From NCBI GenBank assembly GCA_914767715.1, contig OU612074.1:4043501-4107500 (forward strand): a stretch of DNA of 64,000 nucleotides, read 5' to 3'. The DNA comes from Membranipora membranacea (Eukaryota; Bryozoa; Gymnolaemata; Cheilostomatida; Membraniporidae). Positions 1 through 9,826 of this stretch are shown one piece after another. The notes under the pieces are model-generated. The model was not told the DNA's origin. It was given only the letters and a program-made list of their open reading frames with translations, and did no database searches. Position numbers and translations under genes: made by a program. Position 1 is the stretch's first letter. Each line of letters begins with the position of its first letter.

Positions 1-335
1 AATTTTAAGGCTTTTTTGTCAGTGATAGTAATAAATTCATCCATCCAGGGTAGTGAGAGGTTGACTCAATTTTTATTAACGTCAAGGGGGGTAAGGTCGA
101 GTCCAATTTTTCAGAGACACAAAAAATCATTTGCCATCGGCAGGGGGGGATTGGTTGATGAGCACTGCCACCAACTGTATTCTTGTCTAACAGTTCTAGT
201 TCTAGTTTACAATCTTGCCCAGCGATGATTACATATAAACGCTCAAAAAATAAGTGAATGAAAAATCAAACTGTAATATATAATCATCGCACAACTTAGC
301 GATCCTTCAGTTTCTTGATTGGTTTATTTCCATAG

Positions 336-2232
336 AGGTACCAGTTGGAGACTACAATGACTGGAGGACTGGTGAGCCAGGTAGTAATGATTACTGTCTA
401 GCCCATGATAACTTATCATGGTACGGAAGACCGTGTACTGCCAGCTATGACTTCATATGTGAAGGTTAGTCTAAAGTCTACAGCTGCCAGTGTGAGTTTA
501 TGGCATTTCATTTTTGAAAATCAGATAATGCATTGCCACAAACTCGGACTTGCACTGTCCATAGTCCACAGTTGATCTTCGCCTGTTATAGAACTTTCAA
601 TTGAGATTGGCAGCAGTCAATTTAAACTGCACAACTCAACTTTTTAGAATTGTGTAGGAAACATAAGTGAGACTCCAGCGTATTATAACTGGCATCAAAC
701 TATGCCAGCCAGGTTTTCAACCCCAGTAATTTTAATTTCTCTCTTCATTTTTTTTGTCTCAGGACCAGCAGCGAGAGAGAGACTACCACCAGCTGCCTCA
801 GGAGAAGTCTATACTCACTGGGGCAAAAGAAGGTGCTCCAACTCATCCACAACGCTATACTCTGGTAATATTACTAAGCATGGTGTAACCTTTACTTCAA
901 GGCAGAGTTGTTCATCGATTTATTTAATCTACCCGTCAAAATACCCTAGCATAATATAAACACAAATGATAACCAAACTTCCTACCAATTTTAACAAACA
1001 CGAGATTAAACTGCCAAGCCGCTGGCCCACACTGGCTGAATGAGTCACTAATAAAGAATAATAATTGGCCATTCTTGCAATGGACATATTATTCGTCTTT
1101 AGAAGTCTTGATTCGGATAATTAGTTGTCTTCTCTCTGTGGCTGACAGGATAACTCCGAAAAGTTTATGCTTTAGAATAAATGTTGTTAATATTTAAATC
1201 TAACTGCTATATCCATCTGCTAACTATAAACTCAAGACTCTTTCTCCCTTACAGGTGTTGTTGGAGGTCCAAACTATGATGTGACAGGGGGTGGTGTAGA
1301 TTACCAGTGTCTACCCCCCAACCCTGAGCTGAATAACTATAACCCTTCGGCTACAGATGTGTCCTGGATCCGATCCGTAGAGTATGAATCTCAGAACTAC
1401 GGTATATTCCCGGACGGAGTAGACAACACACATGCAGTATGCTCTAAATGCTTTACTGGTCAGTCTATAACATAGTTATCTGTCTTGGTTATAAGGCTAT
1501 GGTTATAAAGTTATACTGGTTGCTTTACTGGTAGGTTTATAACATAGTTATATGGTTATAAAGTTATAGCTACAAATAGTTATGTTGGTTGGTTTATAAC
1601 ATAGAAATATCCTGTGTGATTATACCTATGTTAAGAGTTTATCTGGTCACAACTAGTTTGAATGTGAAATATAAAGAAGCAAGATACCTTTGAACTTATG
1701 TAGATTTCATAGCTGAGTCCTCTTCAGTTAGAAATAACATCATGTGAATATGTGAAGCAAAAGTGCGAAATATTACTGACAACCATACTAAACTTTACTT
1801 CATGTACATCCTCGCTCATGGCGGAGAATGTATCTTTCTTTCATATATAATACTCACATACGTTTATAATTGAATCAAATTGTCAGAATCCTGCTGAACT
1901 CAAATGGCACGAGACTTCATACATTTTATTTCTTCTCTCTCTCTATACCAGGTACAAGATCTGCTGTGCTGACTATCCCGGCTAAACGTACATGTCCAGA
2001 AGACTGGACACACGAGTACTCAGGCTATATGATGGCTAGTAAGGAAAACGCAGCACACCCCTCCACATATGTATGTGTGGATTCTGACCCTGATTACCTG
2101 AGGCTACCTAATGCAGATGCTGGAGGCAGGTGGTACTTTGTTAATGTTGATTGTACAGGCCCGGGGTCTGTGGGACAGTGCAGTAGTTATATAAATAAGA
2201 GTCAGATGACTTGTGTTGTCTGCTCTCGTTGA
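336..2232 (+). CDS. C-type lectin / short-chain collagen C4-like Cys-rich protein, 3' part of gene
   Basis: Four exons fit: 336-464, 763-864, 1255-1458 and 1952-2232 (stop TGA). Every junction is phase 1 with AG/GT borders, so the internal exons are symmetrical 1-1 units. The first visible exon encodes the C-terminal half of a C-type lectin domain (WRTGEPGSNDYC, then a Trp, then DFICE). The next exons encode the domain beginning VYTHWGKRRC, continuing through GGGVDYQCLPP and EYES, and ending with AKRTCP, EYSGYMMA, YVCVD and a final CVVCSR. From memory this is the C-terminal Cys-rich domain of short-chain collagen C4-like proteins of sponges, cnidarians and lophotrochozoans. The product is probably secreted or extracellular and disulfide-rich. 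The 5' end with the signal peptide and the rest of the lectin fold lies off the left edge; 1-335 reads as intron. A candidate AATAAA is at 2723-2728. Sugar specificity cannot be read, because the canonical Ca-binding motifs are not in the visible part. Confidence 0.85.
1449..1560 (+). repeat. Tandem duplication of an exon end and its 5' splice site
   Basis: The end of lectin exon 3 (TGCTTTACTG followed by GTCAGT at 1459) recurs 72 bp downstream as TGCTTTACTG followed by GTAGGT at 1531, with similar flanks (TATAACATAGTTAT) after both. The second site is a potential decoy donor. Using it would read into an in-frame TAG at 1473-1475, so the first donor is the coding one. Confidence 0.7.
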
Positions 2233-3046
2233 GTGCGCCTTGAGAAAAGTTGTAACAGAGAATCATTTTAGATTACTTTTTATTTATGTCTCATGATGTA
2301 GTTTTATGTTGTCTTCGTGGTGCAAAATTGTACTTTCAAGACATCTATGGCACCATTTGTCATTTTCGTAACTACAATTTAAAACACAAAACTTTGATAA
2401 CAGAATATTGCTCAACCCATAGAGATATCAAGTGTATAGCTCAATCCCAATATATAAACCCAAAGATCAGCCATCATTGACACCTTTTCAACTTTAACTG
2501 GATAACATATACTATTAGCTTCTCAGTATTATTTTGACCTGAAGAACTAACCACAAGGAATGTTGTTTGAGCACTTTTTCGTAGTCAAAAGAATTGCAGT
2601 CAGTGTACAAACTTTTGTCATAATATATTTTTGTGCAAGTCTAAGTTAGACTGAAGTTTTTTTATTTATCTAAAAGTTTTTTCCAAAGTTTGCTTGTTCT
2701 ACCTATGCAACTCTCGTCATAAAATAAATGTTACATATTGATAATAATTACCCTATAGGAGTTTAGGATTCGCTTTTCGCGTTGTTGCCTAGGTTGCAAA
2801 ATTTAGTGTACTTTAGTATCTTAAATTAAACTCACGCACCATAGTTTCATAAACAATGTACAATCTTATCTTATCTAAATGATGTAATGTCAGGTTGATC
2901 CGCGTCAGACTTGCCATACTTTTGAATTTGATTGACGTAGCAGAGCATGAATCTGCAGATTACATATTAGCAAGCAAACCTTGTTAACCTAGCAAGCATG
3001 GCAGGTATGGTAGACAATTCATCCAATAACGATGCATTGTCCAAAG
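2233..3046. other. Intergenic: lectin 3' UTR and deaminase upstream region
   Basis: AT-rich non-coding DNA with no credible exon. It should hold the 3' UTR of the lectin gene (candidate AATAAA at 2723-2728) and the promoter of the deaminase gene. The reading frame open at 2286-2480 shows no domain and looks random. Confidence 0.5.
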
Positions 3047-3056
3047 TATAAAAAGG
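3047..3056 (+). promoter_or_regulatory. TATA-box-like element before the deaminase gene
   Basis: TATAAAAAGG lies 32 bp before the first ATG of the deaminase (3079). A start site at the usual distance of about 30 bp would leave almost no leader. If the element is used, translation may begin at the second in-frame ATG (3148, residue 24). A CCAAT-like CCAATAAC lies at 3023-3030. It could be chance in AT-rich DNA. Confidence 0.4.
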
Positions 3057-3078
3057 AAACTTATTGATAATCAAATTA

Positions 3079-3987
3079 ATGCCGCGGTCTGAACATCAAC
3101 AGACAACATCATGTAACAAGAAACTCCCGTGGCAGGAGCGGAAATGGATGAAAAGGAAAAGAAAGAAGGAAAACAGCAAGAGGAAAAAGAAGGCAAGTCA
3201 CTACTCATACGATAATGAAGATATCCAGCTCGCTAAAGATGAAGTGTTCAAGGAAGGGGAGGATATTCGGACAAAGTTTCTACACCGCCAACCCTCGCCA
3301 CATTTTTCTACAAAAGATCAAAAGAAGATAATCACATTCCCGGGTCTGCAAAAACACCTCCGAGGTAATAACCATATTAAGAAGTACAACAGTAATAAAG
3401 AGTATGGAGAAGAAGAAGAATGTCTTAATGAATTTATGTATTACATAAACGATTGTATGAAAGCTGCTTTTAAAGCACGAAGCCAAGCAAAGAAACAGCT
3501 ATTGGTTACTTTCAGAATGAACAGCAAGTTTCAGTTTAAAGGTATGTTGTGTCATGTAAACAAGGTCTATCGTTCAATGGATGAAACCTTCAAATATAGA
3601 TATAAGTTAGGGAAAATCAGGCTTAAGAATGGTAGAAAGTTCCAAGATGATACCTGTGTACACACAGAGCTTCAATTGCTCTATGGAGAGGAAGGTAATG
3701 AGTTTTTGAGGGCGGGGCAAACAGCAGGGGACCTTATTGTCATCTACAGCTTCTACATCCCCTGTCAGGAAAATGAACACAGCGTAAATAATTGTGCCGA
3801 GGGAATGGCAGACTTTTTTAAAAACAAAGAAAAAAAATATCTAGAGTCAGATGGAGCTACAGTTGTTGTATGTTACAATCACGTGTATAAGAAAACAGAT
3901 GAGGCGGAGTCGGAGAGGAAACTCTTAGATGGTGGGATGACGGTCATCGAATTGTGTGATAGACCCGCTGACTCAGCAAAAAAATAA
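3079..3987 (+). CDS. Deaminase-superfamily protein (zinc-dependent, cytidine deaminase-like fold), intronless
   Basis: Single-exon ORF of 302 aa. I chose the ATG at 3079; the frame is open a little further up but without an ATG. Residues 24-38 are a run of Lys/Arg resembling a bipartite nuclear signal. Residues about 45-150 are a charged helical region of unknown function. The deaminase core spans about 155-293. CVHTE gives zinc ligand H195 and catalytic E197. A hydrophobic strand (LIVIYSFYI) leads to P228-C229, and nine residues later C239 completes the metal site, followed by helix AEGMADFF, strand TVVVCYNHVY, a helix and strand MTVIEL. This order (HxE, strand, PC-xn-C, helix, strand) is the hallmark of the superfamily that includes AID/APOBEC and many toxin-derived deaminases. 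I cannot place it in a named clade: the pre-motif residues SFYIPC differ from APOBEC SWSPC and the Cys spacing (x9) is longer. No signal peptide; likely nuclear or cytoplasmic. The stop TAA lies within an AATAAA (3983-3988); another is at 4057-4062. The 3' half is duplicated at 9323 and the 5' half at 15969. The target (DNA, RNA or free nucleoside) is unknown. Confidence 0.75.
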   Translation: MPRSEHQQTTSCNKKLPWQERKWMKRKRKKENSKRKKKASHYSYDNEDIQLAKDEVFKEGEDIRTKFLHRQPSPHFSTKDQKKIITFPGLQKHLRGNNHIKKYNSNKEYGEEEECLNEFMYYINDCMKAAFKARSQAKKQLLVTFRMNSKFQFKGMLCHVNKVYRSMDETFKYRYKLGKIRLKNGRKFQDDTCVHTELQLLYGEEGNEFLRAGQTAGDLIVIYSFYIPCQENEHSVNNCAEGMADFFKNKEKKYLESDGATVVVCYNHVYKKTDEAESERKLLDGGMTVIELCDRPADSAKK

Positions 3988-6900
3988 AGAAAAAGGAAAA
4001 AAACATTACAAAAAACATTAAATTATGTTTAAAACCCAAAGAAATATGAGGATCACAATAAATTCTGCAACACAGATGCCATGCTCTGTGCTGCGGGGGC
4101 CCGATCCTCATCTCCCATTAGTCAACATCAAGTCGGGGGCCCAGGTAACCCTCCTCATGTGGTGGTAATAGTTTCCTGCCATATGCCGAGCTAACCTGAG
4201 CCAAAGATTGTTTATCTTCCGGTACAAGTCTAAGCAAGAGACTGCCACAGTGTAGTTAAGGTCAGATCTGTGCCTTTTTTTGCGACATATAGACTTCAAT
4301 GGAGATTAACCCACCTGCGATAACTTGAGCAGTTGTTGTCCGATTTGGACATTTGAGCTATCATTCGAAGGGTTTTTTAATGGGTCATTGTACATTTTGT
4401 CTTTCATGAGGGTTGACCCAAAATTTTTATCACTTTTTGGGGAAAAAAGGTACTTTTAGGGTCAAAAAACATGCCTTTAACCCACCTGATTTAATTTCTT
4501 TCCTGCTGAACTTATCACTATGGATGTTTCTCAGATGGTAGAAAACATATTTATCTTCTGTACATTTTTAATCTTATGCCATTTGATATAATATTAAAGG
4601 GGTGAGAGGCTTTCATAGGTGAGTAACATCCATTTTTCATGATAAATTTTCTAGCCATTATTTGGGCAATGATAATTTATATTGTAGCACGCCTGCCTAT
4701 CGAATGCGTTATATGCTGTAATTGAAGCGGTGTGTTAATTCATGGTCCATTGAGCACTTGTTGATCATCCTTGATCACACTTGCAGAGCATGCTAGGTGC
4801 AGCTAGTAACTGCCTATTTTGCAAGACTGTCCAGTGGTGATAATCATTCTACAGTATTTAGGCCGGCTGCTCAGGGAAGAACTTAAATTGCTCCAGCAAT
4901 CACTGATACTGGATAGGGAAGTTGCTATAAATTGAGAACAATTGTACTCTGACTTGCTGACATAGATTGAATCGGATTTTACGAACTAGGAAGTATGTAT
5001 GTTTTGTATGGGATGGCTCTTCTTACTAAATACAGTACACCACCGGGCAATCATATCGAGTCTCATGATGATATCAGATCAGCGGAGGATGTACCAATTG
5101 CAGGGTAAGTACAATGACAAACTGAAACAAATGTTAGGACAGTCGAATCGCAGGCCTACTATTAAATTGTATTTTAATATAGAAGTTTCCTCAATTAAAC
5201 ATTTATTGATAGTCATCATTTTTTACGTGAGCATCGACACCATATAGTATGATGTATCCAACTGAGAAGTGAAGCTGTTGCTGCCAGATCGCAATTTCGC
5301 ATGTATGTAGAGAACAAACATAAACAGGTTCAGATCCTTGGAACGGAGCCTGCCTTTTTCACAGTGACAGTGCCACTCATAAGCTCTAAATGCAAAGTTG
5401 CTAAAAGGATGCTTATCTATTTGTTTTTTTTTTACCGGTATGAACTTGTAGCGGTAGTGTCCATCTTGTTGTTGTTAAGGGCATTGACATCTCCCGGGCA
5501 TCCATGTTGTGATGAACATATCGTTGCTCTCTTCATGGTTAGTTACATTTTCTCGCTTTTTTTTTTTACATTTTTCAATGTTATGATGATGGGTATTTCA
5601 TATATCTTTAGGCTGAGGACATGAGGCTCGGAAGAACTTCTGGCGCAGCTGCAATCACTAATGATTTCCGATACACTCGGCCTTGCATATCAGGGTATGT
5701 AATCAAACTACAAAGCAGAAAACTTCTGTAGAGGTATTTCCTCCTGCAACTTATATTTTCACATTTGAAATTGGTCTCCATTATAGCAATGTTTTGATTT
5801 AACTTGTAACACAGTTCTCTGGATTTTATAGAGAGACCAGGTTAATGGGAACATTGTAATGCTGGTAATTTTAGAAAAAGTGGCATTGGCTGAATACTGT
5901 TTACCACTCCTTTCCAATTTATCTATTGTTATCACCTACATCTGATGGATGCAGATAGCGGTGTTCTATCCAGATTTCAACTTGATCCCTGCTGTACATT
6001 GATGTTGTTTACTCTAGTGGAGAAATTGGCTTTGCGTCTGAATATTTCAGAAACCATTTATGCGAATTCCTTTTTGTTTCTATCAGCAATTAGAAAACTT
6101 TATTTACATTTCATGAAGCCCTGACACCATTCGTAAATAAGTATTGGTTATCGTCTGCGGGAGGAAAAATCATCAGGCATTTGTTTTTGTGATCAAACTC
6201 ATCTACGTCCGGTGCTTGTTAATTGGATCTAACATGACATAGATAAACCTCTGTAAAATCCTGACTAAAGCACCCATATCAGTAATTTGTGGACAGAGGA
6301 ATTAAAAAAACATTTAATCCAGTTTCCGTTGTACCATGAAAAAAAGCCAAGGAGCTATATCTGTCTCAGAGAAGAGAAAATCACAATTATTTTTGAATGA
6401 TATACATAAATAAAAGAGCCCTCAGGTCTATTTCTGTTAATTAGGGGAGAGTTTGTTGGCATCCTTTGATCGTTTTCCAATAACAGTTTGGCTATTACAG
6501 TTCAACAGGAATCATGCTGAGATAATTTATTAAATATTTGACTTTCTTTTCATGGTGGTTGCGCAATTTAATAATACCTCTCTGTCAAATAGACACACTA
6601 TCTATTTTTTTTGCAGCTACTAAGATTATAAGAAGTTAGGGCTGGGTATTTTTTAACTTTGGGTGCTTCACTTACTATTGTTAAGATTTATAAATAACTT
6701 GACAGACCGCTGGGGAGATTTCTATCACGTTGAAAGCGAGAGGACACGCACACGAAAACTGTGTGTAGTCCACTGGTCAATGCCCGTGAGAATTTTCTGC
6801 ATATCTTTTGAATGAACTGGTGAGGTAATTCCTTGTATGATGTTTTTTTTTATAGATTGAGATTTTAGTGGACATCTTATATAACTGGACCTATTGCGTA

Positions 6901-7403
6901 TTGAAAAAATAGTACTGTGCAAGAGCCGAGATCGATTACTCTATCGCCTAAACAAAGCCTTTACAGTGCTTCCCGATGAATGACTTCATCTCAAGATGCT
7001 GCTCGAACGACTCCCAATGACTGGCTCTGTTTTTTTGCAATTGGCCGTACTTTTGTTGCATAAAAGACACTTCTTCAAGGGATTAGGCTGCGTTTGCTTT
7101 GCTCGATGTTAGCTGTCTTACAAAACTTGTTCAATGAAAATATGAAAATGGCTTTGCAACTTATTATATTACCATGACTTCCTTATTAGCAGGTACTGCC
7201 AGTTATTGAGCTAAACTTTCTCTTGAAGTATATATATAGTTTTTTATCCATATTCACTATTCTATTTTCTCCGTATTCAGCAAATAAATCTTAGTATTAT
7301 AGAGTCAGACAACGATATTCTCGAGTTTTGATTCAGATTTAGTTTTGTCATGTTAACTCTAGAACAAGATTAATCCAATTGTCTGCATTCCTGTTGCTCC
7401 CTT

Positions 7404-7441
7404 CCACTGGTAACGCCGCAGGCCTGCGGCGTGACTAGTGG
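7404..7441. repeat. GC-rich palindrome
   Basis: CGCCGCAGGCCTGCGGCG (7414-7431) is a perfect 18-bp palindrome in AT-rich surroundings. With three mismatches it extends to CCACTGG/CTAGTGG over 38 bp. The duplicate lies at 13244-13281. Function unknown; it may be the centre of an old foldback element or a binding site. Confidence 0.6.
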
Positions 7442-7784
7442 ATTGGGATCCAGGCAAATGGACCAAGCTTGGTCTATGTCAACCCTGATGATAGGAGTTG
7501 GTGATATGAGGGATTATCATTTGTCATGTAGATTAGATTTACCAAGAGGTTTGGCATGTTAGTCTGACTAGACAAGGGGAAAGGGGGTCAGTATTTTTGA
7601 TACCGTATACCTATGACTGGCCTGCCACTAATTGTTTGCTGCTAGGCTGTGCGTTTTCTTTAGCCACGACCTTGGCTGGAATCAAGGTAACACCGTCACA
7701 GGGTAGGAAGACTGTTTGATTCTGTTTTGTCCGATTGAAGATTGGTATCTTAGTTTAATGGTCACCGCTTGCTCGTAGTATCAT

Positions 7785-8123
7785 CAGAGACTATAGATAA
7801 AAGTCTCTGGTACCATACCACAGTTTGCCAGACAAAAGCAAACATTTTTCAATGTCGCCAATCTTTGGTAATGATTTTAGTAACTCTTGAAGCTGCTGCG
7901 AAACAACAAACAACATTTCCTTGAATACATTGCCTGCAGGCAGAAACCACGACTTAACCACATAGGCAGTAGACATCATGCTTGCGGTCTGGTAATTGAT
8001 AAAACTGGTAGTAAATGTTTGATGAACTATCATTCAATATCTACAAGCAAGACATGGTGTGATATCATTAGGGAATAAATTTGTATTACGTTCAGAGACT
8101 ATAGATAATATCTATAGTCTCTG
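7785..8123. mobile_element. Short inverted-repeat element (MITE-like), copy 1
   Basis: About 340 bp bounded by CAGAGACTATAGATA on the left and its complement on the right. The right end (8093-8123) is itself a perfect 15-bp-arm palindrome around a single A. There is no transposase ORF. A partial diverged relative is at 14286-14395, and an exact copy lies in the duplication at 13625-13963. Confidence 0.5.
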
Positions 8124-8240
8124 TTACGGCTGAAGCTTTGTCTAGCCAATGCTGAGATTTACAACGGCAGCAGCCAGCAGCGTACACAATAAAAGAGATT
8201 TCAATCAAGCAGCCTCAAAAGCTAGCATAGTGTAGGATTA

Positions 8241-9322
8241 CACACAGAAAAATGATAGCGTTAGTTGGACGAGCTGAAAGTATCATCATAATATAATCGT
8301 CATTTTGGCTTCAAACATAGTTCAAACATATTTCATTATGACGCCAAACTAACGATATGAATGTATCATTGAATTTTGATTTCCATGCAGCCTTTCATAA
8401 GTCAGACATCGTTATGTTAACGATTTGTTAAGATTATTGTTTTCTTAGCGTTAAATATTCGTTGATTAAGTTCCTTTCATAGAATTATGTTTACAATGTA
8501 GAAGGGGTATAGGCTGAGATGGCTATAAACTCATGAATGAAACTGGGACCATCTAATTATACCAAACTCAATCAATTAAATGGCTGTTCGAACTTTGAGT
8601 AATCTACTGGTGAGACTAGCAACATGTACATAGATTGCTATTCCATTCACAGCTATATTCACCTTCTTTATACTGTAGGCAACAGTTTAGACAATGAAGG
8701 AAGAGGGAGTTCATTGGTTTAGATAATGAAAGTTTTATGTATAGTCTCATAGAATAGAAATGGTCCTCAGAGCAAGAGATCCTGAAAGTCTCAGTTGGTC
8801 ACTTCATTGCGTATCCAGCTGAAGTCTTCATAAAATTGTAGTTTGACCAAGGAGTTAACTCCTTGTTTTGACCATACATGCAGGTAGTGGGTAGGTCAAA
8901 TTCGCTTACGCAATGCTTATACAGCTCATAATCAAATATTCGGTTTCGTAGGCGTGGTAGTAGCTATTAGAGTCTGTGCTGTAGAGGCGCCATCGGGACT
9001 CAACCTGGCCTAGCTCGCTGTTAATGTTTGCCAAATGGTGTTGTGCATAGTCTGGGCAGATACATATGACTAAATTATCTGCAATCAAAGAGTTAGTCCT
9101 ATGAGTTGTTTTCCTTTATCCTCGACATAACCATTTTTTTCTCCCCGGTCGAGATCCAGTTATGCCAGCATACTGTTTTGTTGTAATATTTTCGGGCTGT
9201 GGGCAACGATAGGTTCGAAAATTACCTGTAAAGAGAGCAAATAACTCTGATTTTCTTCTTCTTGAACATTACAAGCCTATATATACATATCCTACTAATA
9301 TCACAATGCATTTGGGGGAAGT
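8241..9322. other. Spacer between the two duplication copies
   Basis: About 1.08 kb of single-copy sequence separating the 4.76-kb repeats. No coding exon seen. It contains the perfect 18-bp palindrome CAAGGAGTTAACTCCTTG (8848-8865), a motif that recurs in related form at 53902 and 62476. Confidence 0.5.
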
Positions 9323-9355
9323 CAAGCAAAGAAACAGCTATTGGTTACTTTCAGA

Positions 9356-9826
9356 ATGAACAGCAAGTTTCAGTTTAAAGGTATGTTGTGTCATGTAAAC
9401 AAGGTCTATCGTTCAATGGATGAAATCTTCGAATATAGATATAAGTTAGGGAAAATCAGGCTTAAGAATGGTAGAAAGTTCCAAGATGATACCTGTGTAC
9501 ACACAGAGCTTCAATTGCTCTATGGAGAGGAAGGTAATGAGTTTTTGAGGGCGGGGCAAACAGCAGGGGACCTTATTGTCATCTACAGCTTCTACATCCC
9601 CTGTCAGGAAAATGAACACAGCGTAAATAATTGTGCCGAGGGAATGGCAGACTTTTTTAAAAACAAAGAAAAAAAATATCTAGAGTCAGATGGAGCTACA
9701 GTTGTTGTATGTTACAATCACGTGTATAAGAAAACAGATGAGGCGGAGTCGGAGAGGAAACTCTTAGATGGTGGGATGACGGTCATCGAATTGTGTGATA
9801 GACCCGCTGACTCAGCAAAAAAATAA
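9356..9826 (+). CDS. N-terminally truncated second deaminase copy
   Basis: ORF of 156 aa from the first in-frame ATG, identical to residues 147-302 of the full gene except T170I and K172E (full-length numbering). It keeps the whole deaminase core, including HTE (H195, E197) and PC-x9-C (C229, C239), but lacks the basic nuclear-signal-like and helical N-terminal half. The sequence upstream of the breakpoint is unrelated, with no obvious promoter. A splice acceptor could attach a new 5' exon: the frame is open back into the breakpoint at 9323. It is either a headless but potentially active short deaminase or a very young pseudogene. Confidence 0.55.
   Translation: MNSKFQFKGMLCHVNKVYRSMDEIFEYRYKLGKIRLKNGRKFQDDTCVHTELQLLYGEEGNEFLRAGQTAGDLIVIYSFYIPCQENEHSVNNCAEGMADFFKNKEKKYLESDGATVVVCYNHVYKKTDEAESERKLLDGGMTVIELCDRPADSAKK

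Larger units (their letters stand above)
3484..8240. repeat. Recent 4.76-kb direct duplication, copy 1
   Basis: This block recurs at 9323-14080. It starts inside the deaminase gene (codon about 136) and runs 4.25 kb past its stop. By eye I found three substitutions (3587 C/T, 3592 A/G, about 4112 T/C) and one T-run length change near 6190, so the copies are about 99.9% identical. Apart from the deaminase 3' half it holds no gene I can support: AT-rich DNA, a GC-rich palindrome (7404-7441) and an inverted-repeat element (7785-8123). The short ORFs in it (for example 4999-5247 and 5301-5624) have no recognisable domain and recur only because the block is duplicated. Confidence 0.93.

Noticed and set aside
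3079-3987. Bacterial contamination as the source of the deaminase
   Set aside because: The gene is embedded in the same AT-rich, repeat-bearing animal DNA as spliced genes and is part of a local duplication; no bacterial neighbours.
4999-5624. ORFs of 82 and 107 codons that appear twice in the window
   Set aside because: They recur only because the 4.76-kb block was duplicated; hydrophobic poly-T-encoded composition and no family.
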